DNA of 64,000 nucleotides, taken from the NCBI GenBank assembly GCA_008508345.1, contig QNGE01003275.1:7585-71584 (forward strand). The letters are read 5' to 3'. Shown piece by piece: positions 38,201 through 53,200 of this stretch. The notes under the pieces were generated by a model. That model was not told where the DNA came from. It made no database searches and saw only the letters and a program-made list of their open reading frames with translations. The stretch comes from Paragonimus westermani (Eukaryota; Platyhelminthes; Trematoda; Plagiorchiida; Troglotrematidae). Made by a program: the position numbers and the translations under genes. Every line of letters starts with the position of its first letter. The stretch's first letter is position 1.

Positions 38201-41200
38201 TGGTTGACAAAATGGGTGATTAACTTCATTAATTCCGTTAGCCGTTCAGCCCAAAAATAATACAGTGGACGTCATAAGTTATAACCCTTTGGAGATTGGC
38301 AAATTTACCTCAGTTTTAGAGTTGACTTTCCAAACTGGACCTCCACAAACAAATGTGTGGAACGACAGAGTAGCGAACAAGACTTGTTTTCTGTGTTTGA
38401 TCATCAGGCTAATCACAACGCAATAAATATGAAAACAGCGACTAGTGTGAGTCTTAAAAACAGTCAATATAAGTTACGGACGACGTGTTTGTTATCAGTC
38501 ACGTGATTACTGTTCCAAATCGTGGCCTTGATTGATTGTGGGCCAGCGGAGGTTAAGTGTCCGCACGAACTTCTTCTGAGCACAGAGGTCGAGGTTGCGC
38601 AATCGGATGCTGATGGCTTCGGCAACGGTCAAAATTCAAAATCTCACCATTTTTGATCGATTCCTTGGCACTCGGTAGACAATCCGAAAAGCATCTTTCT
38701 TACTGACAGAATGATTGGAGTCGGTCAAGTGAGCGACAATCGCGCTCGAAACCGTTTTAATCACACCACTGTTCAACCACCCAGGATGGTGTTCACGCAC
38801 TCTGTCCGACAATCGCCTTGTAGTACGACCAATATCTAATGCTCGACACGAGCAAACAAATGATTACACACAATAATTGGTTGTAAAACATGGAAGTTTG
38901 TTTTTGAATTGTGATATGATAACTGGTGTCGAACGGAAACTGATACACAATTGAGCGGCAAGGTAGGTTGTTTCGACTGACTTTCTTAGCTTTCTGGAGC
39001 TAATTTCGGCCATGGGATCTCCTTTGAAAGGAAGACTAATAAACGCAAGTTTCTTATTCACAGAGGGTGGCTTGAGTTTCAACTGTACCGCCTGCATCAC
39101 CTTCTGACTGAAACGTATTGGGTGGCCATTTTGCATGAACACTTCCTGTAGAAATCAATCAAGGCCATGATTTGGAACAGTGATCACGTAACTGATAACA
39201 AACACGTCGTCCTTAACTTATATTGACCGTTTTTAAGAATCACACTAGTCACTGTTTTCATATTTATTGCGTTGTTTTTCAAGTTGACCATCACTCACAT
39301 TTGATCGCAGCCTTCACATTCAGATAGACTTTCCAGTCAGCCGGTGTCCTTCGAAAAGAAGCACTAGACTCGAGTTTCGCTCTTATTAGAGCTCATCAAT
39401 AGTGCATATCCTTGCCATGACAGGGATTTGAACTCCGGCAATTCCAATCATGAGGCAACCGTGTTGACCACTGCGCCATTGACTTCATGATTGATATGGC
39501 CGGAGTTCAAATGCCGGCCGTGGCAAAGATATGCACTGCTGACGAGCTCTAGTGAGAGCGAAACTCGAGTCTAGTGCTTCTTTTCGAAGGACACCGGCTG
39601 ACTGGAAAGTCTATCTGAATGCGAATGCTGCGATCAAATGTGAGTGATGGTCAATTTGAAAACAAACCAAATCCCCGACTACTCATCACAACCAAACTTA
39701 CCAGATGAATGTTTATCTAAAAGGAGCCACTTAGCATGTGTGAAGTGCTACAGCTTAAGGTAAACTCGAGGGTTTTCCATAGCATATTTTATAATTCTGA
39801 AACGAAGCGGAAGTCATTCGCATCATTACCTTCAAACAAGGACATCAGGATATGTGTGGCTTCATAATTGTGGAACAGTCATATTAAAGCAAGCCTAACA
39901 TTCAATATGTTAAACCTCTCCGCATTAGAACTTGCTCACGACAAAACTTGTCACTTGCACACTGTCGTGTAAAAAGTCAGATTGGTTAGTCAAAATCTGT
40001 CAAAAAAATTAGCTTGAAACAGACCACGAATCTGCAATTGCATAATGATTTTGAAAAATTGTCTACCTAAATTAGCGGACGCAAATGATCGATGCGGAAG
40101 AAGCCACAGATTTGTGATGAGCTTCAATCCAATTGTTCTCAAACGTACAAGCATCTAGCAACCGCATCGATTATTGATAATTGCAGATTTTGAATGTATC
40201 TCGGTAACCCTCAAAAGACAAAGGAGTGTACTTAGTAAGTAAGTGGAAATCACACTGGTTTTATCATATGAAGTATCGATCGTTACTTAAGCTGAAAACC
40301 ACATTCGTATGGTTTTGGTGCAAATCGTAAAAAAGACCGACCACAAATTGAATGAACGGCCAATTTTCTATTTTCTTGTCGGGTGTACAGTGCGCATGCT
40401 GTAATGAGAGTATATCCGTTGATGTTTTTAAGAGTATTCACTTCTCATTCCGCTTTTCGATAGATTTACTTGTAGTTTAAAACCATATTCTTTTATTAAA
40501 ATGTATAAGTTGCAATGCAATCAACTGCTTTTTTCAGAGAGATCGATTTCCATGATGATGCCGATCTGGGAGCTAGCTTGAATAGCTTAGTGCTGGTAAG
40601 TGTCTATAGACCCCGAGGTTATATATTGTCCTTTGAATAGACAAAGTATTCATTCATTTGCATTCATCTGCATAGGCATTTGTTAGTTATTCACCTAAAT
40701 ACTGATAACACCGGATAATATGTTACTAGGAAAAGCTAACTGAGCTGCCATTACCACCTGGGTGAAAAGTCGAATGACTTCATTCTTAGTGTCAACCGCG
40801 CTAGGTTGTTCACCACAATTTGTACGATTACCGGGTGTTTAAAATTTCTTCGTAAAACACCGAATTTGTCACGACTACTTACGTGGTGTGACTTCTGCCT
40901 GGTGGCAAGCAGTCAAACCATTCAGTAACTAGTTTAGACTCAAAGAGCTTTTGTGAAACGAATCCGATGGGATGAACGCAAACCTTAGACGATTATGATG
41001 ACTTCGAAGCTTAAAAACAAATAATATTTCTAGTGAAAATGAAACTAACTAACAGCTTACACCCATGAATATATTTCGACGGTCAGTTTGGAAGCTTGGT
41101 AACGGCTATCGTGAGTGCTTCACGCATTTGGTAAAAGACTGGTAGAGCATATTCGGTTCCAGTTTGTATTTAAAGTAGAATCCTAGATTTTACGTGAAAT

Positions 41201-44200
41201 TTCTCTCATTCCCATGAGTGTTTCTGTTTTGTTGCGCAGCGCGTAACAACGAATTCAGCTTAACATCCCCAACCTCTCAGAGACACTTCTGTCTTCTCGG
41301 GAGATTTCATCTTCAAGTTCAGTGTTTTCCGTCGCCTGTGCAAGAATCTTTATTCAAGCTTGGCCATTAGGTCGATTCACTTGAAGTATGCGTAAGCACA
41401 GGTATTAAGACAAAGTTCCACGGAGCGCAGATTATGCCTTAAGGGATAAAATAGACGGAACCATTTAAAAATTTACAGAGGGAAGATAAGAAAGATTACT
41501 AGAAATCATTTTATGACTGTAGGTCCTTAATAAAGATCACGCTTCCCATAGCTATTGTGTTTGTTGGTAAAAAATTCCACTACACTTATACTTGGATGCT
41601 AGAGTATAGCTGTTTTCTAGGGGATTGATAGAAGGCGACTGTTACTAAACTGATCTTATTCATAATGATGTGTCATCCAAATGTACTGAGGAATTATTGG
41701 TACAGAGTGGTGACCGCAATGGAATTGGAAAATATGCTAAGGTTGAACGCCACCACCATTTGATCATAGCCTCGTCTTTCTGAAAGGACTTCACCTTCTT
41801 ATGGCTCCCCACTTTTGCATAACTCAGTCTGAGATGGGATTCATATCACTGAATTTTCAGCTACTCACAGCACTGAACACAATTCTGTTAACCTCGAGCA
41901 GAGTGAAACTAATCTTTTGAACGTGAATTTCAGTGCGCAATTATGAGATATCTGTGAGGCTATGGTATGTATCCAACAAATGTAAAGTTCATGTCGTGCA
42001 TCTGATCAGCAAGTCTTGATCAATGGCTGTCCGATTGACATTGGCAAGACTGACGTTATATCTGCCCTAAAAAGAGACTACGCATTGTGCTCCCGGACCG
42101 TAAGAAACTATGGCTCAATTATTGGTCGTTATACTTTACTCCTGTTTAATGTGGGGTCTGCCAAAAAACGTATTAAGAAGTTAACTATAAAAACAACAGA
42201 ATCGCAGTGCATCTCTAAATCTGGTCCAAACACAGACGGGTTTCGTCATGACTGTCGAAGTGCTTCGGTGGAAAAGTCGTCTATTTGTATATTACCGCCG
42301 AAAATATGATGGACGTAAAACTTCCAAAGGTTACACTTCTGTAGGGGGAATGCACTAAGGTGGGTTATCGGTGTGAAATGGCATTAACCACGACTCTTAG
42401 TGAGTCGTGTGCATATAGAAGAAGACTTGATAATAACCTACAATATTTATCACAGTTGTTGTCATACTAACAGATCTCTATTCGATAACCTCAAACAAAA
42501 CTGTATAGACATCGCTCTTCAAGTTTGGGTAGAAATGTTTAGGTAGAACACCTAATTAAGAAGGACTTACTCACTATAGAACGCCTTGCCCAAATCTTCG
42601 TTTATAACCAGTCGGGTAGAGGTCTGTAAAATTTTATAAATTAACGGCCAAAGCACTGTGTGAACTGCTGGTCGTCGCTTTACCGCACAGCACTTAGTCG
42701 CCGAATGTGCGCGCGTGCGTGTTGTGTTGTCCCTCCTTGACCGTAAGTTAGCACTGTTTTTCATGACATCCCTTCTTTTTGTCTCAACTGGAAAAACGTT
42801 TAAGTTTTTACGGATGAAGCATGTGCTTCTTTTAAAACTTACAATCAACAGAAACAGGAGCGGCTAAGGATTAGAATAACCTCTTTTCCGTAAGAGGTTG
42901 AGAAACCAAGTAGACTGATTACTAACCTCTAAAATGATCGACTCTCTGGCCCTCGTTAACAATTCTCAAGCGATCCACTCTTGAGGACATCATTTTGGGG
43001 CTGTGTCTGTGTATCTTCACAAAGAATAAATTCCGGAAAGACGTATCAGAACTAACAATTTACTCTTGTATACATCATATAAAGGATTGGTTTCCGGCTT
43101 AACGGTACATTTCGTCAGTGGAATAATTTTTCAGACATTTTAATAATTTCTCAGCGAATATGCAATTGCAGTAGTAAACGGCATGTCCAGCGATGGGTGA
43201 TTACATATTACTGAACTTTGTTGTTGTGTATGTATACCAGCTAAGCACAGTGTACACTGGATTGTATGTGGAAAAATATATGTTCGACAAGTGACATTTT
43301 CCAACCCCTTTCCATCTTTATTACGGTAAGTTTTTCTCAACACAGGTTTTAATTCATACAACTGAGTATCGAAGCATGAAACTTTGTTGAAATAAAATGG
43401 TATGTCGATTACTCCAGAAGGTTATTTTACGTTGAAATTGATTCACTTCAAACAAATTGTAAACTTCAGGCGGAGGACAAAGTGAACCAGCAGTTTGAAG
43501 AGGAGATTCTTGCTAATCGCAGAACAAAAATTGGTTATGATGAGCCTACAAAACTAACAGAAAAAGAACAGTATTTGGAATACCTCGTACAGACACTGAA
43601 CTCCGAACGCAAACATTTCTTGAGGTAAATAATTTTGCAGCTGTTTTTGTTGGTTCAAAATTAACTGGCTTTTATAACAAGCACGAAATATGGGCTATCC
43701 TGTCAAATATACGTAATTCGTATTGCTCTGTATAGTCAGTGTTTGTATCCGAAGTGGTTGTTATCCGAGCTTGCAAAAGTTTAACCACCCTTTAACTTTC
43801 AGCGAATTGTCAACGAACACCATCAGCATCCACGCTACAAAGCATTCGTCACTTCAGCCATAGTCATGGAGTACGTTGTCAATCTATTCAAACTGCACTC
43901 AGAATGGCTGGTGCAAGTATAACGACACTGTCGACTGTATAATCGGTAGCCACGGTAGGCAGTAGTTTTGTGTTTATAAACATGTTGAAAGTGATTGATG
44001 AGTAGTTGAAATGACAGTAAATCTGCTTGTACAGGGCTGTAAGATTAACCGTCTATTATGCCGATTAGTTTGAATGAACTACTCAAAACGTTCTCATCTG
44101 AAATGCAGATTTCAAGCAAAAAGCAAAATATAAAGCATAAGTCAGCGATCGTCGAGAGTACCGGCAACATCCAGTCGGACAAACATGGTTATCCAATCAT

Positions 44201-47200
44201 GCACACACGAAGCAGCTCATCCCACATGTTGATGCAACCTGTAATGTTCATGCAATCCATGCTCAATAAAGTTCAAGAATGTCCGCGTTTTCATACCCTG
44301 TCAACTTTGCACAGTGGTGATAGCGACGAGATAAAACCGCCCACGTGTAGCCTACAGAAAATAGTACAAGGTAGACAGAAGGGCATACGTAGACCAAATG
44401 AACTTCGTTCGCGAGTAATACGCTCAAAAAGCGTGGCAGTTTCAAACGTCCCCTTTGAAATGTTTGACTTAATTTAACTAACTGTGGAGAATATGGAGAG
44501 TATGCCTGACAATGCTCACCGGCTTTAGGGTCTGCTCCGACTGAGTGCAATACATTTTTGATACTTCTAAACACAATGTGTTGACGTTTAAAAAACTTGA
44601 ATTTTCTATTTTGGTGTCCTACTGTACTACTTCGGTGGGTTGGGGAAGAACAGAGAAACTGTTATGAACTGACCGATGACCTGCACGTGATACAGTGGAG
44701 TAGAGTCAGAGAATAGTGATATGAGAGTGTATGGCGAATCAGCCTTCAGAAAACTGCGGCGTCGCTGACAAACATATATGGTAGATAGCATCTCTTTGTG
44801 AAATTAGCTTTTGAAAGGAAGCCAACGCACAAACGGCACGACTTGCGATGACACTCATACATCATGTATTCAGTGCAAACCAGAAAGACTAAGAGCAGCA
44901 AACGTATGAGCGGAGACTTTTGTACTTCTTCTGGCCAATGCTAACTATTCAGAAGGTAGGCTTATATGAAACCGAAACATTCATCTTTGGTAAATAAATA
45001 ATGTAAGAACCATAATCTTGGGATCTAGTCTGGAAAACTAGACGTTGAAAATGCGAGAGAAGAGTCACTTCAGAAGTACAAACTGGTACCATCTAGATAA
45101 GATTAGGAAGAAAATCAGGGTTGTATATGAATCGATTTGATGAAAAACATCTTCAGCGTACAAGATACCCAACCAACTTTGAGAAAAGAAGAGGTGCGAG
45201 GCCACTGTGACTCATATTTCGCAGAGATCGGGTGGTTTACTAAAAGCTTGGGGTAACTGGGTGATAAGAGTGGAATTATGCATGACTGAAAACTTAGCTG
45301 AGCCCAACTCATTCGTTTTCAGTTTACTGACGATGTGCTGTAGGTAGATCGACGGTCTATCAACCTCAGATGGTCAGAACATCCGCGGTCATGTTCGTTG
45401 CAGTGCCAATTTTTCCAGCCACCACGACTCACGATCCCCGTAGTTTATCTAAACCCCTTGCGCTTCATTTCTCCGCCTTGATGCTTGGACTCACTGAACT
45501 GTCGATCGTCCGTCCTGACCGCACAAATCAAGATGATCCTGTTTGTGACTGCATCATTCTGCAATCCATGATCAGTGCTGCAACGCGACATACTTATCTG
45601 GACAAAATCGATATATCGCAGCTTCAAACCACTAAACCAAACTTTCCAGTGTCACGGTTGCGAAAGTCACCGCTATCCACTGCAGTTCTTCACCTGTGTT
45701 CCCAAATAACGCACCATCACTTCGACAAACAACATCCAGACAGTCGAGTTGGTGAGCAGTTTTGGGGCACTAAAACATCGGAAAATCTCCGGAAGACCAC
45801 GTACGCGACATTCAACTTCGACAACGTCCTGAGAATTACAAAGAACCAGCGTTACTGCCGCAGTCTAATACAAACTAGAATTGATGGACCTTAGATATAC
45901 TCTTTTCTAGATCGGAGGCAGTTTTGAATTCATCAAAGGTTAATTCGTACTACTGCACCTAAGTCTTCATATTAATACGTAATATAGTAAAACCAGTGAC
46001 GAACTTACCCGAGCATCGGAACTCAGTAAGTAACGTACATAATACGTCACATCTCGCAAAAAACACTGAATTGATAATCACGACACAGCATACACTGGTT
46101 GGTTGCTTTTACTGAAGCTGACGAATGGCAGACATTAAGTCGGTAATACTGCACCTGTCCATCATGAAAATGTACATACAATATTTCGTTCAATTACTGC
46201 CCAGCGGACTAATTTTTTCATTCTTGTCAATAATGTGTTTGTAATTCTTACATTTACTGAAACGTACAACGAGAGGGTCTCTGAATTCCTTGAGCAAATC
46301 AACTACAGCATGACAGGTTTCAGACGTAGACTGCATGCTTCGAATGGTCCTCTGGCAAATCTTCGCTTACCACAGCTTTCTTTCTCGCAATTGTTCTGTG
46401 GCTTATTATCCGTCTACCAGACCCGGGAACAGATTAAGCGGCTCTTCTGTATATCTCTGTGGTAGGTTATTCACAGTTATTCATTCTGTTGTAGCAAATG
46501 AACCTAGAGTTTACTCCAAATCCACGTATCATCCGATTATCTGCTTAAAACGTTGGCGGCCTCCACCATCAACACCTTAGTAGACTGCAGAGACGGATTG
46601 AAAGGAGCCTTTGGGGCGGACCACGGAACTCGCTGTACCGCCGATTTTCAGCACAACCCTGTAGGAACACAAAACGATTTCTTCATCAGTCGACCTTGAT
46701 TCAGGGAAGCTGCCTAGAGAATTGACGATGGGCGTAACTCGGTGCCCTGTTCTTACCTTCACTACTTGGTTTTACTAAAGGAACAACAAGGACTCCATAA
46801 TCTCTTGAACCAGGGTCGAGGTGATTGTACCGCCATCGTCTAATTCGTCTAGGAGTTTCCGGCGCTAACCATCTGACTGATTCAGTGGCTGCTGTCAGAG
46901 TCCTGTCCTAAAATAGTATAACCGTGTACCGTTATATGTGGTTTGTGTGGGATACGTCTGAGACTGGCGGCGACTGCACGTTAAACTATAGTCTCCGTTT
47001 TACAGTTCTTCAGTCTCCCAGCACTTCATCCCAGTTGCCAGCTGGCTAGTCTACAGTTAACTGGCCACAAAAAGGTCTTGATTCCGGATAACAGATACAT
47101 TTCCAGTATTGTTTGAATGCACATATTTTTGTTTGCAAGAAATATGACTCTTGGCTTCTGCACAGATGAGGCATTCTCAAAATCATGGAAAGAACAGAGT

Positions 47201-50200
47201 TCAAGCACTTTTGATGTCACATCGGATAATTATGATTATTCAAACATCAACTATAGTGGTTTTAGAGAAGTCGAGGAACTTCAACTAAGGTTACCGTGTA
47301 ATTTCAAAATAAACTCCACCCATATTTGTTCGCAGCATTCGCGTACGGATAAGCCCTTTCGCCACCTCACACTTGGAAACCTAACTGAAAAGTGCTGATT
47401 AAGGGGTTACCGAATATATAGAACAGAGCGGTTCTGTTCATTCTCATTCCGAAATGCTCGCACAAGCTGACACTGTTCGCAGAACACTGTGGTTGAGTGT
47501 TTGGATTTGACTATTTCATTATGCCTATCGGGAGGTTACTGGTGTGGCTAACAAGTTTGCCTTACAAGCATGAGCGTCATAGTAAAACCTCCGATCCGGA
47601 CAGGGATGTGGACAATTGGCGAGCATTAATGAAAGAGAAACGCGAGTTTGGTGCTTCCTTTCGAACGATGCTGGCCAGAAGGCCTATCTGGATGAAAAGG
47701 CTATGACCATTTGTGGATAGTGTTTAATTCGAAATAGCCTAAATCTCCCAACTTCTCTTACTGTTATCGTATCATTCAATAGTCAATTATTGTTCAACTT
47801 GATCTTAATGCGTATGGAATTTTGTTATTGGTTACTTCGGTCACTTGTACATGTATCTGCCTCATCATAGCCTATCTTACACCGACCGATTTCAAATTGA
47901 TTGGTCCACTTGCATTTCCCATAAATTTGACCAAAAATATAAAACCGATCAAGATTAGGTAGCTTGACTTCAAACAGTTCAGCGTTAATGGCACCGTTTA
48001 CTTGATTGTTCACTCCAACAGAATGATTTCGTAGACAACTCAGCCTGGAGTAGTTCATTTCATTTGCAAATCATATGGGAGACAAAGCACGCCAAAAATC
48101 GCGGTGGCTGCTGGTCATTATGATAAAACCAAAGTACTGTAAATCACGCTTATCACCAAGGTATTTGACTCGCAGAATAATCATTACCGTCAAAGACAGT
48201 AATTCACCGGTAGTCCGTACTGATTATCAGCTGCCATACAACCAAGGAGGAAAAACGAACTGCCTTAAAAAAAACGAAGGCTCGGAAGAGAACATGACTA
48301 CTAAAAACAGCTGTACCTTTACTAAAACATTTAACGTCCAAGTAACCACACCGAACCACAACCGAACCATGAGTGGAAGTAAGATATCATCAGCAAAACA
48401 ACGGCTTACACTACCCTGCATCATTAAGTACAGTTATTTCATAGACAGTTCGGCAATGCAGCAAAAACGTCTACGCACTGTGTCCTATTAGCTGCCATTT
48501 CAGTTAACGTCCCTAGCCACCTAACCTGAGTAGCGGAGGCCACAGCCTGGGAGACACACCCGACCTACAGAAGCCAACTCGTTGGCGAAAGACGCCATTT
48601 CTCCAAGCTAATCCATGATCTGTCCACCTTGCACCATAAACCAGTCGGCCGGACTGTCGGCAAAGCGTGTTTAGTGTAGCAGACGACTAGCCGACATCCT
48701 TAGTACATGACCTAACCATCGGTCGAACGAAGACACCGACGGCTGAATACCTTAATATGGTTCAGGTATTTTCCATGAATAGCCAAGTTCCTTCCATTCT
48801 GTGTACCTCTTGAGCTTCTAAGAGGTGCTCCTTTGTTGCCGGAACTGACCTTAGTTCACGAGTACCGTCTAACTTTGCAAAAATAGATATTTCGTAATCT
48901 ATACTTACGTTGCCGGTGATGCAACCTCCCAAATGCATAGACCGGTCAATAACCTCCATTATTTACTGGTCACTACTTCCACAAGTCGAAACAAATGAGT
49001 CAAGACCTTTACTAACGCCTTCCCATCCTTAGAAAGTGTGATTAGGAGATCATCTTGGATAGCAGGCCTGCTGCATTTGGGAGCCGAACTGCATTTGTGG
49101 ACTTCAATCTTGGTGAGTCTTCCTAAATTTGCCCGCTAAGGCACTACATTGCAGGTTTGCTCCAGTAACGCAACAAAAGCAATGGACCTGTTAATTTGGC
49201 TCTTGAAGTGTTCCGGTCAGTGCTCCCTAATTCTGGACTCATTGCGGATGAATATGCGGTCTGGTTTGCTGATTGTTTAGTTGTCAGACGGACGTCGTGG
49301 ACCAATAATTCGTATAGGCTTGAAGAACCTCTTTTTTTTCTCTAAGGTGATAATGGTTTCCGCTCCGTTCACTTCCTTTATTTGGCAAGTCTTGGCATCA
49401 GGCAACACCCCAACGTCATACGTATGTCTAATAAACTTGCTATATGAACTATCATAAGAAGAATTCCATCTGAAAACTGTCAGTTCTAGGAACTTCTCTG
49501 TGAGTCAGTGTTTGTTTGAGCCAAAACCATCGTGATGTATGCGATAGTAATTGCCTCATGAAAAGCCAGTAAGTATTGGCTTCAGCAAGTAGTCGTTTCT
49601 AGCAAAAGTAAGCACAAAAAGACAAATTCTGAAGGTGTTATCTGAAGTGATGTATTTACCCCAACAAGGACTAGCACTCTGAATAGGAACACGTCACTTA
49701 CGACTACTCAGTCCATCTGAGACCGCGTCTGATTTGGGCAAGGGCATCAGGTGTTACAATGGCGCGTATGACGTCTAAAAACAGTGCTGACCAGAAATAG
49801 ACAGTATGCTTTATATACACCATTCAGAAGTGAAGGGCACGTACAACTGTGTGTTAAACTTCCTTCTGAACTTCACGTGACTTCAGTTTCATTGTTTCTT
49901 TTAATCTCCGCAGTAACGAACATCCATATTTCCTGTATGAATTCACTCGTAGTTTCACATCGTCCATTGCAATCCTCTCGATGGGCTGTTGTTCACCTGT
50001 TCTTGATCCTACCATAAACGTAAATTCAGGTGAAAGCCCTATAAAAATACCCGCTCAGTGTGCTGGTTGCAAAATTGTCCGATGACGAATCGACTGCGAT
50101 TAGGCACAGTCACTATACCATGGGATTACTGTAGGAATTTTGTCGACATATGGGTTATGTGCGGAATGTAGTTCCCGGGGGTGATTGGATCTGTACAAAT

Positions 50201-53200
50201 TTCCACGAAGCTTGTACCGCCTATGACATCCTCTTGGGCGTAACAGATTGGTGTCCACGACAAAGAATGGTTGGTGCGCGCCAAATCGCAACAGGTGATG
50301 ACAACATGGCGCGCAGTCAGAAACATAATCGTATTATGAACATATATCATGTTGCTAATTCGGTCGACTCGCTTGACGTGATATTGTGTAAACAAAACTC
50401 AAGATTGCTTACGTTTTTCTAAGCACTGGTAAACAGTACTCTTCGTTGTCCGACCTTATGTGTGCATAAACGCTGACTCAGATAGTTTGTCAATTTTCCA
50501 GCTGATACAGTATACTCTCGTATATAGCCCGAAGGATTGTCTTTTCTGCTCCTTTGTTAAATAAAATCTGGTGTTTTACGTTTGTGATTGGTGAGAGTAA
50601 ACTCTACATCTCACGACACGTCTTATCTCGCTATTTGGGGGTTACATCGAGGTGTAGAATTATGTCTTCAGCGGTTTCACTTGCAACCCACGATGAAAAC
50701 ATTTAGCTCGGTATCCTTCCATTCAAAGTGTTACATGACGCTGATGGAGAAAATTGTCTTTGGTTCAACTCACACTAATTCTCATGCGGTCAGTTATGTA
50801 TTGTGTTACATAGTGGTACATGTTGCGCATGCCTCTCCAGTCATCATTAAGAACTGATGCAACCCCTTTCAACAGTAATGAAATTAACAGATGCCATGTT
50901 TATCGTGATGCCCAACTGAAACATGAGGAAGGATTTTGGAACACCATGACAGTTGTTCCACACGGATTGTTAGGTAAGCTGTTTTGCCTGTCGTGCGTGG
51001 TATTACCACAGTTAATCTTGGTTCTATCAGTAGTGCTGGCACCAACTGACAAATTAATCATTCTGTTGTGATTGTCCAGTTATCCTTCCCATCTCTGTCG
51101 AGTGCGTTTTTCGCAGTATATACATCATATATGCAGCAGAATAAATTTATCCACAAATCACCAATACTTGCTCACACTAATTCACTTATGTCAATATCTA
51201 TCTAAAAAACCTCGTGTGCTGACAACAACGTCTCTTAACGAGTAGACTGCCACAACTGTATACCGAACAGTATACTGAAGGAGACGTCGTGCTCATTATT
51301 CTGCGAAACCTGGGGCAAATAATCAGGAGCTGTCTGTGAATAAATTCTAGAGTGAACATTGCGATAATCGGGGTCAGGTAAACGACACTCCTAGTATGCT
51401 GGTTGTACGAAAAGTTTCGGGAAAGCCACGGTTTATTCCACAAGGCTTGCGCGCTTACGCGATACCTGCCCAATTATCCTCTCAAACGTTGACTGTCCAA
51501 AATTATCCGTTAAAATATATAATTATCGGTAACATTCGTTATTATTCTGACTTCCGACCGACTACTAGACAATCAAGGACGTGTCCAGGCTAACTAGAAA
51601 ACATTAACTTGAGAATGCTGAGAAGACGGTTTAAGAAACTTGCCACTTCATAAACTCCATTATAACGTCAATTTCTAACGTATGGAGAAAAATTGACAAC
51701 TTACATTAACTGTATATTGCATGGTCAAGGCCGCAGAGGAAGCTTCACGGTGGCATTGATTTCGTTTTACAGGTGAACCGGATGATCTGCCTGAAGAACA
51801 AATGACAAGAGCTGAATACATCCGAAAGTTGACAGTTTCACTAGAAGAGGCTTTAACGCCAGGGTGCATTATCCGGATGTTCAACCAAATGAAAACTGAC
51901 AAGGCAAGAAACATCTAGAATGTTTATAATTGAAATTCTAGCGCAAGAAATAAGTTAATCGTCAGTATCAGTATCATTTTCTTGAAAAAATCTGACTTCA
52001 ACATCAACAAGTTAGAACAGACTGGGTTGTTAATGCGTTGGCTAATTTTTTTATCCATGTTTTTTCCTTCTCTTGCCTCTTGTGTCCTTGAATTAGCTAG
52101 GAAACCGGGAGCCAGAATTGATGTATTTCCAACGGAAGATCTTATGTGGAAATTGACTCACCATACACCAGAGAGAGCCTCGGTAGCACTGAGTGAGATA
52201 TGAAATAGCTAAGGTTATTTGTGCATTCATAACACAGTTCACGTGTGTTTTAGTGTTCGACTGTTCACCATACTGGTTTTTCAGGATGCCACGGTTTCAA
52301 ATCTGCAGAATTTATACTTTTCGAGCGTACGTGTTCACCACAAAATTCCCTTTCAAAGTCCACGTTGAACCACGTGCCTACATTAATATTATCACGTTTG
52401 GTGATAGAAACTATTTATATAAATGTCAAGCTCGATAAACCAATGAGCATCCGCGTGAATAACAACCGATACAGATTTATTGGTGCATTCGGCACAAACA
52501 TGAACCACACAAACCGGAAGCAAAGTCAGCAGACAACTCAAAACCACATTACTGGGTCTCTGGATGTTATCTGACTAAAATCATGCATAACGTTATCTAC
52601 TTAAGTATCGCAAGTGGCTGTTAGGACTTACCAAATTACAATTTGTATTGGAACAAAGCATCGTGGCGCAGAGTTACATGGAATATTTATGTCAGCGACA
52701 TTACTTATGAAGATGAAGATTTGAGCCCTTACTTGGAGTCAATCCGTTAGTGTCACAAATTCGGTTTTCAGACATGATTACTCAAATCGATGGCTGAAAT
52801 TTTTATCCCATTTTACAATGCCGTGGCATTGGTACACTAAAGGAAAAGCTACTTGCTTAAAGGAATCGTAGTTTTCACGAGTATATTCTGTGAACTTCGT
52901 ATCCTACTGACTTCTGACTGTCAGTCACAGAACCATTCGGATAGGTTCGTGGCATACTAGATCAGCTCACATATGTATGTAAATATGCCGTTTAAACTAA
53001 CTGCAAACATGTGTTTTCATTTCAGCTAGCAGAAAGTGTTGTGAAGAATTTTCTTGACCAGAATGGCTCATTTGAGCTCTCACAGATACAGTCAAAGCTG
53101 ACTGAATCCTGGGACCGTCTTCATTTGCCACAAGCTGAACGCGAGGCTTTCCTGATTAACTTGTGTGCAATATTAGACAAAAAGAAAGAATTTATTAAAA

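Noticed and set aside
44058..44477. 139-codon + strand open frame
   Set aside because: An upstream acceptor exists, but in-frame stops separate it and the phase does not fit gene A.
46232..46465. Helical-looking frame NERVSEFLEQINYSMTGFRR... as an extra gene A exon
   Set aside because: No good acceptor, and the direct junction 43624 to 50876 already fits in phase.
47257..47292. Short exon-like segment GFREVEELQL after an acceptor
   Set aside because: It would end in phase 2, whereas phase 1 or an unchanged phase is needed.
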